64,000 bases of DNA from Azospirillum soli (GTDB lineage Bacteria > Pseudomonadota > Alphaproteobacteria > Azospirillales > Azospirillaceae), in assembly GCF_017876165.1 (NCBI RefSeq), contig NZ_JAGINQ010000015.1:97741-161740 (forward strand), written 5' to 3'. Below, one piece after another: positions 22,118-31,635 of the stretch (position 1 is the stretch's first letter; each line of letters opens with the position of its first letter). The position numbers and the translations under genes were made by a program. The notes beneath the pieces were generated by a model. The model searched no databases. It was not told the DNA's origin and was given only the letters and a program-made list of their open reading frames with translations.

Positions 22118-23062
22118 TCACAACGCTTCGACCCTCACCGCTTTCATCAGTTCGGCGATCCGCTCCAGTGACGGCAGTTCCGGCCCCAGCCGCGACAGCG
22201 TGCCGGCCGCGAAGGCTGTGCCGCGCCGCGCGCAGTCCTCCAGATCCCCGCCGCTCAGCCGCGCGGCGATCACCCCCGCCACCATGGCGTCCCCGGCGCC
22301 GACCGTGCTGGCGACCTCCACCGGCGGAGGCACGGCCAGCAACGCCCGCCCACCCTCGACGAACACCGCGCCCTCGGCCCCCAGCGACACCGCCACCAGC
22401 GCAATGCCGGCCTCGCCCAACTCCCGCGCCGCCAGCACCACCTCGTCCCGCCCCGTCAGCGGTCGGCCGAGCAACTCCGACAGTTCATGCACGTTGGGCT
22501 TCACCATATCCGGCTTGGCGGTGACTGCATGCCGCAACGGCTCTCCGCTCGCGTCCACCGCCATGAACACGCCGCGCCCGCGCAGGCGGGGGACCAAATC
22601 CGCGTAAGCCGTTTCCGGCACCCCCGCCGGCACGCTGCCGGCCAGCACGAAGGTCCCGTTCTGCGTGGCGAGGTCGTCCACGGTGGTCATCAGGCCCCGC
22701 CACGCCTCCGCCGGCACATGCAGGCCGGGCAGGTTGATGTCGGTGACCGAGCGGCCCTCGCGGTCCACCACCTTGACGTTGACCCGGCTGTTGCCGGGCA
22801 GGCGCAGGCAGCGGTCGCGGATGTGCCGGCGGCGGAACAGCGCCTCGAACACTGAGGCGTTGTCCTCGCCCAGGAAACCCGTGACCGTCACCGGCGCCGG
22901 TCCACTGGACAGGAAAGCCGCGACGTTGATGCCCTTGCCACCCGCCGTCCGCGTCTCCGCCACCGCGCGGTTGACCGCGCCCGCCGTGAAGCCCGGCACG
23001 TCCAGCGTCTGGTCCACCGCCGCATTCAGCGTGACCGTAACGACGCCCATCGCCTGCGTCAT
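22118..23062 (-). CDS. fruK: 1-phosphofructokinase
   Basis: 314 residues of the PfkB sugar kinase family. It phosphorylates fructose 1-phosphate to fructose 1,6-bisphosphate. Visible: VTLNAAVDQTLDVPGF at the N-terminus, RTAGGKGINVAAFL (about 38), and the catalytic anion-hole motif TVGAGDAMVAG with the base Asp near residue 255. It starts within the stop of the EIIA-HPr-EI gene (4-base overlap), so both are translated together. In the fructose pathway it acts directly after FruA. Confidence 0.96.
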   Translation of the reverse strand: MTQAMGVVTVTLNAAVDQTLDVPGFTAGAVNRAVAETRTAGGKGINVAAFLSSGPAPVTVTGFLGEDNASVFEALFRRRHIRDRCLRLPGNSRVNVKVVDREGRSVTDINLPGLHVPAEAWRGLMTTVDDLATQNGTFVLAGSVPAGVPETAYADLVPRLRGRGVFMAVDASGEPLRHAVTAKPDMVKPNVHELSELLGRPLTGRDEVVLAARELGEAGIALVAVSLGAEGAVFVEGGRALLAVPPPVEVASTVGAGDAMVAGVIAARLSGGDLEDCARRGTAFAAGTLSRLGPELPSLERIAELMKAVRVEAL

Positions 23063-25563
23063 GCCGCCCCTCCCGTCCCTGCGAAGCGTTCACGGACTAG
23101 CGCCCGCACCTCCGCCGCGTCGGCGCAATCCAGCGCCTCCCGCGCCACCCGTTCCGCGTCCGCCATGGCGATCCCGCGCAGGCGCGCCTTGACCGAGGGC
23201 ACGGTGGGGATGGCGACGCTCAGCTCCGCCACGCCCAGTCCGGACAGCAGCACCGCTCCCGCCGGGTCGCCCGCGATGCCGCCGCAAGCCCCCACCCAGA
23301 TCCCGGCGCCCTTTGCCGCCGCCACCGTCCGTTCGACCATGCGCAGAACGGCCGGATGCAGGCCGTCCGCCTGTGGGGCCAGCACCGGGTGCAGCCGGTC
23401 CATCGCCAGCACATACTGGGTCAAATCATTCGTCCCGATGGAGAAGAAGGCGACCTCGCGCGCCAGCCGGTCGGCCATCATAACCGCCGAGGGCACCTCG
23501 ATCATAATGCCCAGCTCCACCGGCTCCACCCCGACCTCCCGCCGAACTTCCTCGGTGATCGCCTTGGCCTTCGCCAACTCGGCGGGGGCCGCGATCATCG
23601 GGTACATGATGCGCACCGGCCCTTCCGCCGAGGCGCGCAGCATGGCGCGCAGCTGCGTGCGGAACAGGTCTTCCCGCTCGAAGCACAGGCGCACGCCGCG
23701 CACGCCCAGGAACGGGTTTGCCTCCGCCGGCATGCGCAGGTACGGCACGTTCTTGTCGCCGCCGATGTCCAGCGTGCGCAGGATGATCGGCAGCCCATTC
23801 ATCGCCCGCACCATGCTGCGGTACGCCTCGAACTGCTCCTCCTCGTCGGGCGGAAAGTCGCGTTGCAGGAACAGGAACTCCGTCCTCATCAACCCGACGC
23901 CCTCGCCGCCGGCCTCCACAGCGCCGGCCGCCTCCGCCGGGTCGGAGATGTTGGCGGCCACCTCCACCCGTTTGCCATCCGTGGTGATGGCCGGCTTGTA
24001 TCGGTCCAGCCGCTCGGCCTCCCGCCGTTCGCCCACCGCGACGCGGGCCGCGGCGGCGCGTCCCCGGTCGCGGTCGCTGGGGTCCACCACCAGAACGCCG
24101 TCGTCGCCGTTGAGGATCGCCTCCCGCCCGTTCTCCAAGTCCAGCACCGCCGGCCCGGACGCCACCACCGCCGGAATGTCCAGCGACCGCGCGATGATCG
24201 CCGTGTGCGAGGTCGCCCCGCCGCCCGCCGTGCACAGTCCCAGCACCATGGCGGGATCCAGCTTCGCCGTGTCGGACGGCTCCAGATCCTCGGCCAACAG
24301 GATCACGGGATGGTCGGGCAGGGCGGCGACGCTCTCCGTCGCGTCGGCCAGCAGGCGCAGCACCCGACGGCCCACGTCTCGCAGGTCCGCCGCGCGCCCG
24401 GCCAGCAGCGGGTCGGCGAGCTGCGCCAGCATGGCCGCGCGCTCCTCGTACACCTCCCGCCACGCCCAACCGGCGCTGGCGCCGGTGTCGATGCGCGCGT
24501 GGGCGTCGGCGACCATCTCCGGATCGTCGAGCAGTTCCAAATGCGCCTTGAAGATGGCGGCCTTGGCCGCGCCGGCCTTCTTCCAGAACTCCTCGTGAAG
24601 GTTGCGCAGATCGGCCGCCGCTCCGGCCAAGGCCTGATCCAGGCGCACGTGCTGCATCGCCGGATCCGGGGCGGTCTCAGCGACGGTCAGTTCCTCGCGC
24701 TGGAACTTCCAGACCGGACCGATGGACACGCCGGGGGAGGCCGAGATGCCGGCCACCACCCGCCCGTCATAGTCCAGATCCACCGGTGCCGTGCGGGACG
24801 TTGCGGGAGGTGCCGCTGGCGTCTCGGACGCGGCCGGCTCGTCCAGCCCGGCCTCGAACGCCGCCCGGATCGCCGCCAGCGCCGCTCCGGCATCGTCGCC
24901 CGCCGCCGTGATGGTGATCGGCCGCCCGCCCGACACCCCCAGCCGCAGCAGCGACACGAGGCTCTTGGCGTTGCCCACGTCCTCGCCATGACGCACGGCG
25001 ATCTCCGCCCGGAAGCGCTTGGCCACCTCGACCAGCGCCGTCGCCGGCCGGGCGTGCAGGCCGTGCGGCACCGGCGCCGTGACCTCAATCGACTCGCCGA
25101 CCACAGGGGCCTGCGTCGTTGTCTCGGAAGTCGCACCGCTGCCGTTCAGCACCGCCATCACGTCGCGGGGATCGCGGGTGGTGCCCAGCCGTTCGGCCTC
25201 CGCCGGATTCCCCAGAACGCTGGTCAGCCGTTGCAGAACGGCGATGTGCTCGTCCGACTTGGCGGCGATGCCGACCACCAACCGGGCCGGTTCGCCCGTT
25301 CCCCAATCGACGCCTTGCGGGAACTGCACGACCACCACGCCCGTCCGGCGCACCAGATCGCGCGCATCGGGCAGGCCGTGCGGGATGGCGATGCCGCTGC
25401 CCAGATAGGTGCCGGCGACATTCTCGCGCCCCAGCATGCTGTCGATGTATCCGGGGTCGATCAGGCCGCTGTCCACCATGGCGCGGCCGGCGATGCGGAT
25501 CGCCTCCGCCTTGTCCGGCGCCGAGAGCCCAAGGCGCACCTGCGATTCGGATAGCTGGAGCAT
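23059..25563 (-). CDS. fruB: fructose-specific PTS EIIA-HPr-EI fusion
   Basis: 834 residues joining three PTS parts: EIIA (1-150, phospho-His62 in GIAIPHG), HPr (about 160-255, phospho-His170 in PHGLHARPA) and Enzyme I (about 275-834, phospho-His in GGATSHTAIIARS near 450, PEP-site motifs RTEFLFLQRD and GTNDLTQY). It moves phosphate from PEP to FruA, so this operon needs no separate general PTS proteins. GGAGGA precedes the ATG. First gene of the minus-strand fru operon. Confidence 0.96.
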   Translation of the reverse strand: MLQLSESQVRLGLSAPDKAEAIRIAGRAMVDSGLIDPGYIDSMLGRENVAGTYLGSGIAIPHGLPDARDLVRRTGVVVVQFPQGVDWGTGEPARLVVGIAAKSDEHIAVLQRLTSVLGNPAEAERLGTTRDPRDVMAVLNGSGATSETTTQAPVVGESIEVTAPVPHGLHARPATALVEVAKRFRAEIAVRHGEDVGNAKSLVSLLRLGVSGGRPITITAAGDDAGAALAAIRAAFEAGLDEPAASETPAAPPATSRTAPVDLDYDGRVVAGISASPGVSIGPVWKFQREELTVAETAPDPAMQHVRLDQALAGAAADLRNLHEEFWKKAGAAKAAIFKAHLELLDDPEMVADAHARIDTGASAGWAWREVYEERAAMLAQLADPLLAGRAADLRDVGRRVLRLLADATESVAALPDHPVILLAEDLEPSDTAKLDPAMVLGLCTAGGGATSHTAIIARSLDIPAVVASGPAVLDLENGREAILNGDDGVLVVDPSDRDRGRAAAARVAVGERREAERLDRYKPAITTDGKRVEVAANISDPAEAAGAVEAGGEGVGLMRTEFLFLQRDFPPDEEEQFEAYRSMVRAMNGLPIILRTLDIGGDKNVPYLRMPAEANPFLGVRGVRLCFEREDLFRTQLRAMLRASAEGPVRIMYPMIAAPAELAKAKAITEEVRREVGVEPVELGIMIEVPSAVMMADRLAREVAFFSIGTNDLTQYVLAMDRLHPVLAPQADGLHPAVLRMVERTVAAAKGAGIWVGACGGIAGDPAGAVLLSGLGVAELSVAIPTVPSVKARLRGIAMADAERVAREALDCADAAEVRALVRERFAGTGGAA

Positions 25564-25663
25564 TCGCCGTCCTCCCCGCTGTGGAGTCCTTTCCGCATGG
25601 TAAGGCGCGCGGAGGGCTCTCGTTCAAAGAGCTTCAACGCCGCATTACCGACAACGTTCCTCC

Positions 25664-26026
25664 CTATTCCTTGTCGCGCGCGCCATCCACGGCGACGTTG
25701 CGATCATCCGTGAAGCGGCCATCCTGTCCGGGCTGCGGTTGCGGGCGGTCGCGGTCATCCGTCCCGCGCGTCGGGCCGGCGGTCGCGCTGGTTCCCAAAT
25801 CCAGAACGCCCTGGGTTCCACCCTCCGTGGCGCCGACATGCGGGCCGCCGCCGGCCTGCGCGCCGTCCTCACCGATGGCAGGCGTGGCGGGGCCGCCGAG
25901 CGCCGCCGGATCGATTCCGCCACCGCCGGTGCCGGGCGTCGGGTTCTCCACCGATCCATCCCGCCCGGCTTCCTCGCTGTTGGGAATACCGAGATCGCGT
26001 TGTGAATTCGTCTTGTCGGCGCCCAT
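25664..26026 (-). CDS. Gly/Pro-rich hypothetical protein, probably disordered
   Basis: 120 residues of low complexity, rich in Gly, Ala, Pro, Asp and Thr (for example NPTPGTGGGGIDPAALGG), with no hydrophobic segment or predicted fold. A clear ribosome site (AGGAGAAG) precedes the ATG, which supports that it is real. It lies between fruB and the gene at 26066 on the same strand. I do not recognise it; an unstructured cytoplasmic protein, possibly stress-related, is all that can be said. Confidence 0.65.
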   Translation of the reverse strand: MGADKTNSQRDLGIPNSEEAGRDGSVENPTPGTGGGGIDPAALGGPATPAIGEDGAQAGGGPHVGATEGGTQGVLDLGTSATAGPTRGTDDRDRPQPQPGQDGRFTDDRNVAVDGARDKE

Positions 26027-26065
26027 GCCGCTTCTCCTGTCTTGGGTGAATCGAGCCCAAGCGGT

Positions 26066-26869
26066 TCAACAGGAAAGCGCGAACCCCGTCACATCGAACC
26101 AGGCTCCCACGGTATGCCGCAGGTCGCGGCGCCGATCCTCCTCCGGTGCCGGAGCGATGTCCCAATCCCAGCGTCGGTCCGGTGCGGGCAGGGGAATGCC
26201 CCAGGTCGAATCCTCCCGTTCCACCACTCGTCCGCCGTCCAGCCACAGGCTCTCGATGTCGGTGAACAGCGCGGCGGTGTGAGCGGTGCGGGCCAGCCAC
26301 GCCAGATGGCTTCGCGCCAGCGCCTTGGCGAAGGTCGCCCGTTCGGCATCCGGAACATGCGGCGCACGCCGGTCGATGGCGTCCAGCGGCATCAGCGGCA
26401 GTTGCGACAGCAGATTGCACGACACCGCGAAGGCGAACCGCCCGCCCGCCAGTTCCGGCGGGTTGGGGGAGGGCAAGTGCCCACCGCTCCGCAGCGTCGC
26501 CTCCAGCGGGTCCAGAATCCCGGCCACGTCCAGTTCCACCAAGCGTACGTTGGCGAACCGCCGAACCTCCCGCCGGACCGAGCGGGCGTGGATCACGTCC
26601 ACCAGCACCACCTCGTCGAACCGTTCCGCCAGTTCGCGCAACGGCACTTCGATGAGCAGGCCCGAGCCGGCGACCAGCGCCCGCCCGCCCCTCGGCGCCC
26701 GCTCCGCAGCCTCCGCGACAAAGCGGCGGCAGGCCTCCACATGCGGCTCCCACGCCCTCCGCTGCCGCCGGTATCGCGCGCCGAGCGCCACCGCCTCCGC
26801 CAGATAGCCGAATCGACGTGCCAGGGGCGGGCAGGGGGTCGTCAGATACTCGAACGCTTCGCGCAACAC
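26066..26869 (-). CDS. hypothetical protein with SAM-methyltransferase-like fold
   Basis: 267 residues. The pattern RALVAGSGLLIEVPLRELA (about 63), EVVLVDVIHARSVRRE (about 85) and VRLVELDVAGILDP (about 105) followed by FAFAVSCNLLSQLPL (about 145) matches beta strands 1-4 of a class I SAM-dependent methyltransferase, with the strand-2 acidic residue in LVDV. The glycine motif is not canonical, so activity is uncertain. It lies divergently, 47 bases from the SDR gene. Function unknown. Confidence 0.7.
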   Translation of the reverse strand: MLREAFEYLTTPCPPLARRFGYLAEAVALGARYRRQRRAWEPHVEACRRFVAEAAERAPRGGRALVAGSGLLIEVPLRELAERFDEVVLVDVIHARSVRREVRRFANVRLVELDVAGILDPLEATLRSGGHLPSPNPPELAGGRFAFAVSCNLLSQLPLMPLDAIDRRAPHVPDAERATFAKALARSHLAWLARTAHTAALFTDIESLWLDGGRVVEREDSTWGIPLPAPDRRWDWDIAPAPEEDRRRDLRHTVGAWFDVTGFALSC

Positions 26870-26916
26870 GGAACAGGCCCCTTGACCGAAACCGGGTGCA
26901 GGGTACCTATGGCGGC

Positions 26917-27687
26917 ATGGTCGAGATCAAGAGGAAAGCGGCCCTGGTCACCGGGGCTGGCAAGCGGATCGGGCGCGCCATCGCGCTCGACCTCGCCGCG
27001 CAGGGCTGGGCCGTGGGCGTCCACTACCTGAACTCCCGTGCCGATGCCGATTCGGTGGTCGCCCACATCGAGGCGCAGGGCGGCATCGCTGTGGCACTCC
27101 ACGCCGACCTGGAGCGGGAATCCGACGTCCAGGCCTTGGTGCCCGAGGCCGTCGAACGGATAGGCGCGCTGTCCCTCCTGGTCAACAACGCCTCCTGCTT
27201 CGAGCGCGATTCGGTCGAGGACGCCACCCGCGCCTCCTGGGACCGGCACATGGAGGCGAACCTGCGCGCCCCCTTCGTCCTGTCCCAGGCCTTCGCCGCG
27301 CAGGTTCCGGCCGACGAGAAGGGGCTGATCGTCAACCTGCTGGACCAGCGGGTGTGGAATCTCACCCCGCACTTCGTCTCCTACACGCTGTCGAAGGCCG
27401 GGCTGTGGACGCTGACGCGGACGCTGGCCATGGCGCTGGCGCCGCGCATCCGGGTCAACGGCATCGGCCCCGGCCCGACCCTGCGCAACAGCCGCCAGTC
27501 GGAGGAGGAGTTCGCCGCCCAGCGCGACGCCACTCCGCTCCAGCGCGGCACCTCGCCGGAGGAGATCTGCGCCGCCCTGCGCTTCCTGATCGACGCCCCG
27601 GCGGTGACCGGCCAGATGATCGCGCTCGACGGTGGAGAGCATCTGGGGTGGGCGCAACCCTCCGTCGGTTTCGTTCCCGTGGAATAG
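26917..27687 (+). CDS. SDR oxidoreductase, pteridine-reductase/FolM-like
   Basis: 256 residues. The cofactor motif is TGAGKRIGRAIA (about 13) with KR before the IG, as in NADPH-dependent pteridine reductases. NNASCFERDS is at about 88. The catalytic area reads LLDQRVWNLTPHFVSYTLSK, so the Tyr-X3-Lys pair is kept while an Asp stands where most SDRs have the Ser. This Asp/Tyr/Lys set is the pteridine reductase/FolM pattern, so dihydromonapterin or dihydrofolate reduction is the best guess. Start at 26917 is the only good ATG. Confidence 0.85.
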   Translation: MVEIKRKAALVTGAGKRIGRAIALDLAAQGWAVGVHYLNSRADADSVVAHIEAQGGIAVALHADLERESDVQALVPEAVERIGALSLLVNNASCFERDSVEDATRASWDRHMEANLRAPFVLSQAFAAQVPADEKGLIVNLLDQRVWNLTPHFVSYTLSKAGLWTLTRTLAMALAPRIRVNGIGPGPTLRNSRQSEEEFAAQRDATPLQRGTSPEEICAALRFLIDAPAVTGQMIALDGGEHLGWAQPSVGFVPVE

Positions 27688-28091
27688 AACCAAGGCATGG
27701 CTTCGCCGCCTCGCGGCCATAGACCGCAAGTAACAATTTTTAACCAATTTGAAGCTTTGTCCGCTCGCAAGGACCGCGCGTTTTATACAGCTGTCCACCG
27801 GCTTGCAAGAGGTGGTTTGGGGGGTATGACAATTTTGTGCGCCGCATGCACCTACCCCTCTTGACTCTCATGCGCGCGAATAAAATCAACCACTTAGCAA
27901 GTTTGCTCAAAAAATAGGCAGCTCCCAGGAAGGCGTTGCGGCGCCTGACTTCGGAACAGCTACCCCATCCGTTATCGACAGACTTATCCACAATTTCCGT
28001 GGATATCCTTTCGAACGGGTGAGTCGGAAGCCTTAACTCTTTCGGCCAGGGGGCGGTTGACCCGGCCTGCGGCTTTGACGACATTCGGCCC
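27688..28091. other. AT-rich intergenic region upstream of uvrC, no gene
   Basis: A 404-bp spacer with two AT-rich patches (about 27729-27750 and 27878-27920) that stand out from the GC-rich surroundings. It contains two DnaA-box-like 9-mers near its right end (annotated separately). No ORF, RNA gene or confident promoter was found. Confidence 0.6.
27972..27992 (+). promoter_or_regulatory. two DnaA-box-like 9-mers
   Basis: TTATCGACA (27972-27980, one mismatch) and TTATCCACA (27984-27992, exact consensus) lie 12 bases apart in the same orientation, 100 bases before uvrC and next to AT-rich DNA. They could bind DnaA as a regulator; a replication origin would need many more boxes. Confidence 0.4.
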
Positions 28092-30059
28092 ATGGCCGAC
28101 ACCGTTCCAGAAACCCCGGATCTCGCCGTCAACGAGACCTCCGCCCCAGAGTCGTCCGCCCCCGAGGCAGCTGACGACTCTCCGTCGTCCCGCGCCCGCC
28201 GCCGCCCGGCGGACCTCGCGCGCGGCGTGGAGGTGATTCGCGAGCATCTGAAGACCCTGCCGCAGACGCCGGGCGTCTACCGCATGCTGGCTGGCGACGG
28301 GGCGGTGCTGTACGTCGGCAAGGCGAAGAACCTGAAGCGGCGGGTGTTCAACTACACCCAGGTCAACCGCCTGCCCGTGCGCCTTCAGCGCATGGTGTCG
28401 GAGACGGAAACCATGGAGTTCGTCACGACCCACACGGAGGTCGAGGCGCTCCTGCTCGAATCGAACCTGATCAAGCGGCTGATGCCGCGCTACAACGTGC
28501 TGCTGCGGGACGACAAAACCTTCCCGCACATCATGATCACCAAGGATCACGACTACCCGCAGCTGACCAAGCATCGCGGCGCCCGCAACCGCGACGCCGA
28601 CTATTTCGGCCCCTTCGCTTCGGCCGGTGCCGTCAACCGCACCATCACGGCGCTCCAGCGCGCGTTCCTGCTGCGCAACTGCGCCGATACGGTCTTCGCC
28701 TCGCGCACGCGACCCTGCCTGCAATACCAGATCAAGCGCTGCACCGCGCCCTGCGTCGCCCGCGTCAGCCCGGAGGAGTACCAGGCCCAGGTCAACCAAG
28801 CCCGCGCTTTCCTGTCGGGCAAGAGCCGCGACATCCAGACCGAATTCGCCGCCAAGATGACCGAGGCGTCCGAAGCCCTGGACTTCGAGACCGCCGCCCG
28901 CTACCGCGACCGAATACGCGCCCTGACCGCTGTGCAGGCGCACCAGGACATCAACGTGGAAGGCGTGGTCGAGGACGCCGACGTGATCGCCGCCTATGCC
29001 GAGGGCGGGGTGACCTGCGTCCAGGTGTTCTTCTTCCGTGGCGGGCGCAATTACGGCAACCGCGCCTATTTTCCCAGCCATGACAAGTCCGCCGACACGC
29101 AGGAGGTTCTGGCCGCCTTCATCGCCCAGTTCTACGAGAACAAGGCCGCCCCGAACCTCGTGCTGGTCAGCCATGAGCTGCCCGAACTCGACCTGCTGAC
29201 CGAGGCGCTCTCCCTCCGCGCCGGCCACAAGGTCGAACTGATCGAGCCCAAGCGGGGCGACAAGCGCCGCATCGTGGAGCACGCCCTGACCAACGCGCGC
29301 GAGGCGCACGGCCGCCGTTTGGCCGAAAGCTCCTCCCAGGCCCGCCTGCTCGACGGTGTCGCCGCCGTCTTCGGCCTGGACGGACCGCCGCAGCGAATCG
29401 AGGTCTACGACAACTCCCACGTCCAGGGCGCCCACGCCATCGGCGCCATGATCGTCGCGGGGCCGGAAGGCTTCATCAAGAACGCCTACCGCAAGTTCAA
29501 CATCAAGTCCGAGGGTGCCGCCGGCGACGACTTCGCCATGATGCGCGAGGTTCTGACCCGCCGATTCGGCCGCGCGCTGAAGGAAGACCCCGAACGCGCC
29601 CAGGGCAGCTGGCCCGATCTGGTCCTGATCGACGGTGGGCAGGGGCAGCTGAACGTGGCGCTTGAGGTGCTGGCCGAACTGGGCATCGACGACGTGACGC
29701 TGGTCGGCATCGCCAAGGGCCCCGAACGCAACGCCGGCCGCGAGCATTTCTTCATGGAGGGCCGCGCGCCCTTCCAGATGGAGATGCGCGACCCGGTCCT
29801 CTACTTCCTGCAACGGCTGCGCGACGAGGCGCACCGCTTCGCCATCGGCACGCACCGCGCCAAGCGCACCAAGGCGCTGGGCAAGTCGATGATCGACGAG
29901 ATCCCCGGCATCGGCCCGGCCCGTAAGAAGGCGCTGCTGCACCATTTCGGCAGCGCGGTCGCCGTGTCCCGCGCGGGACTCGCCGATCTGGAAGCGGTGG
30001 AAGGGATCAATCGGGCAGTTGCGAAAAAGATATACGATCATTTCCATCAGGACGGTTAG
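28092..30059 (+). CDS. uvrC: excinuclease ABC subunit C
   Basis: 655 residues, full length UvrC, the nuclease that makes both cuts in nucleotide excision repair. Order of parts: a variable acidic N-terminus (1-45), GIY-YIG domain (PGVYRML and VLYVGKAKNLKRRV, about 55-85), UVR motif (EALDFETAARYRDRIRAL, about 262-280), RNase-H-like nuclease with LVLIDGGQGQLNVALEVL (about 510), and C-terminal helix-hairpin-helix (IPGIGPARKKALLHHFGS). It precedes pgsA, an order common in alphaproteobacteria. Confidence 0.97.
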   Translation: MADTVPETPDLAVNETSAPESSAPEAADDSPSSRARRRPADLARGVEVIREHLKTLPQTPGVYRMLAGDGAVLYVGKAKNLKRRVFNYTQVNRLPVRLQRMVSETETMEFVTTHTEVEALLLESNLIKRLMPRYNVLLRDDKTFPHIMITKDHDYPQLTKHRGARNRDADYFGPFASAGAVNRTITALQRAFLLRNCADTVFASRTRPCLQYQIKRCTAPCVARVSPEEYQAQVNQARAFLSGKSRDIQTEFAAKMTEASEALDFETAARYRDRIRALTAVQAHQDINVEGVVEDADVIAAYAEGGVTCVQVFFFRGGRNYGNRAYFPSHDKSADTQEVLAAFIAQFYENKAAPNLVLVSHELPELDLLTEALSLRAGHKVELIEPKRGDKRRIVEHALTNAREAHGRRLAESSSQARLLDGVAAVFGLDGPPQRIEVYDNSHVQGAHAIGAMIVAGPEGFIKNAYRKFNIKSEGAAGDDFAMMREVLTRRFGRALKEDPERAQGSWPDLVLIDGGQGQLNVALEVLAELGIDDVTLVGIAKGPERNAGREHFFMEGRAPFQMEMRDPVLYFLQRLRDEAHRFAIGTHRAKRTKALGKSMIDEIPGIGPARKKALLHHFGSAVAVSRAGLADLEAVEGINRAVAKKIYDHFHQDG

Positions 30060-30110
30060 AATGGCGGTTCCCGTCGCGCCCGTCCCTCCCGAGTGTCCGA
30101 GTCCGAACCG

Positions 30111-30713
30111 ATGCTGACCAGCCTGCCCAACCTGCTCACCCTGTCACGCATCGCGGTGATCCCGGTGGTCGTCGGGCTGTTCTACGTGCCGGAGGCGTGG
30201 GCCGCCTACACGGCCTGCGGGCTGTTCGCGGCGGCCTGCATCACCGACTATTTCGACGGCTATCTGGCCCGCGCGTGGGAGCAGGAAAGCGTCATCGGCA
30301 AGTTCCTCGACCCCATCGCGGACAAGCTGCTGGTCGCCGCGACGCTGATCATGCTGGTCGCCTTCACGCGCCTGACCGGCCTGTCGGTGCTGGCCGCCGT
30401 GGTCATTCTGCTGCGCGAGGTTCTCGTCTCGGGCCTGCGCGAATATCTGGCAGGCCTCAACGTCGGCGTGCCGGTGACGTGGCTGGCCAAGTGGAAGACG
30501 ACCATCCAGATGGTGGCGCTGGGCTTCCTGATCGTCGGCGACTACGGCCCGGCGCACATCCCGGTCACCGCCATCGGCACGGCCGGCCTGTGGGCGGCGG
30601 CGATCCTGACCTTCGTCACCGGCTGGGACTACATGCGCGCCGGGCTGAAGCACATGATGGCCCACCAGCCCGCGAAGCGTCCGAAGGGTGCTCCGGCCCG
30701 GACCCCCGGCTGA
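30111..30713 (+). CDS. pgsA: CDP-diacylglycerol--glycerol-3-phosphate 3-phosphatidyltransferase
   Basis: 200-residue membrane enzyme that makes phosphatidylglycerophosphate, the first step to phosphatidylglycerol and cardiolipin. The CDP-alcohol phosphotransferase motif D-x2-DG-x2-AR-x8-G-x3-D-x3-D is complete (DYFDGYLARAWEQ, then IGKFLDPIADK). About five hydrophobic segments. The ATG at 30111 begins MLTSLPNLLTLSR, the usual start of the family; a GTG at 30093 would add six residues. Probably co-transcribed with uvrC. Confidence 0.95.
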   Translation: MLTSLPNLLTLSRIAVIPVVVGLFYVPEAWAAYTACGLFAAACITDYFDGYLARAWEQESVIGKFLDPIADKLLVAATLIMLVAFTRLTGLSVLAAVVILLREVLVSGLREYLAGLNVGVPVTWLAKWKTTIQMVALGFLIVGDYGPAHIPVTAIGTAGLWAAAILTFVTGWDYMRAGLKHMMAHQPAKRPKGAPARTPG

Positions 30714-30785
30714 TCCTTATTCCATTCGCACGCGTGCGTGTTTCTGCTATTTGACCGCATCGACCATGCGGGGGTGAGCGCGTTC

Positions 30786-31298
30786 ATGAAGATGTTCGGC
30801 CTGACGGGATGGAGCGGCAGCGGCAAGACGACGCTGATGGTCCGCCTGATCCCGGCGTTGACCCGCCAGGGTCTGACCGTCTCGACCATGAAGCACGCGC
30901 ACAAGGGGTTCGACATCGACCACCCCGGCAAGGACAGCCACAACCATCGCATGGCCGGCGCGACGGAGGTCCTGGTCAGCTCGCCCAAGCGCTGGGCGCT
31001 GATGCATGAGATCCGCAACGACGAACCCGAACTGACCCTGAACGAGCTTCTGCCGAAGCTGTCGCCGGTGGATCTGCTGCTGATCGAAGGCTTCAAGCGC
31101 GAGCCCCACGAGAAGATCGAGGTGTGGCGCCGCTCGGTCGGCAAGCCGCTGATCGCCCCCGACGACCCGACCATCGTCGCCATCGCCAGCGACGGCCCGG
31201 TCCCGGATGCGCCCGTCCCCGTTTTCGACCTGAACGACGAGGATGCCATTGCAGAGTTCGTCATCGCCCGGTGTGGGTTGGCGGGCAGGGGACTTTAG
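30786..31298 (+). CDS. mobB: molybdopterin-guanine dinucleotide biosynthesis protein B
   Basis: 170 residues. A P-loop GTPase with GWSGSGKTT at 7-15, KHAHKGFDIDHPGKDSHNHR at about 38-57 (the MobB-typical DHPGKDS segment) and LLLIEGFKREPHEKIEVWR at about 100. MobB binds GTP and assists attachment of a nucleotide to the molybdenum cofactor. It starts 73 bases after pgsA and is followed by a long repeat region before moeA. It fits with the other Moco genes of this window. Confidence 0.95.
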   Translation: MKMFGLTGWSGSGKTTLMVRLIPALTRQGLTVSTMKHAHKGFDIDHPGKDSHNHRMAGATEVLVSSPKRWALMHEIRNDEPELTLNELLPKLSPVDLLLIEGFKREPHEKIEVWRRSVGKPLIAPDDPTIVAIASDGPVPDAPVPVFDLNDEDAIAEFVIARCGLAGRGL

Positions 31299-31307
31299 CT
31301 TCCTGCG

Positions 31308-31500
31308 GCCCCCTCTCTCGCCGAGCGTGGGAGGGAGAGGGAGGGCAGGGCAATCGCATTCGAAGACGGTTGTCATTCCATAAAACAGCCGTCATCCCCG
31401 CGAAGGCGGGGATCCAGCGAGAGCCGCGTCAGCGGCGAGATAAGTCATGAGGCTCACGGACGCTCGCTTCTGGATTCCCGCTTTCGCGGGAATGACGATT
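31308..31500. repeat. composite palindromic repeat between mobB and moeA
   Basis: A CTCTCGCC/GGGAGAG-type block (31308-31350) is followed by two hairpins of a second family: GTCATCCCCGC-GAAG-GCGGGGAT (about 31390-31413) and ATTCCCGCTTTCGCGGGAAT (about 31474-31493). The two hairpins face each other through CCAG/CTGG ends and GTCAT/ATGAC ends, giving one long imperfect palindrome. A related half-size hairpin is at 59619-59646. Confidence 0.75.
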
Positions 31501-31635
31501 TTCCTTTACAAAGAAGTCTCTCTCCGAATGCGATCGCCCTATAGGGAGGGGCAAAAGCTTGCAAAACAGGCAAGTCTCGTTCTGGGATTAAAATCCCACA
31601 AACCACCCCCGCACCCACCCATGCCCCGCACACCC

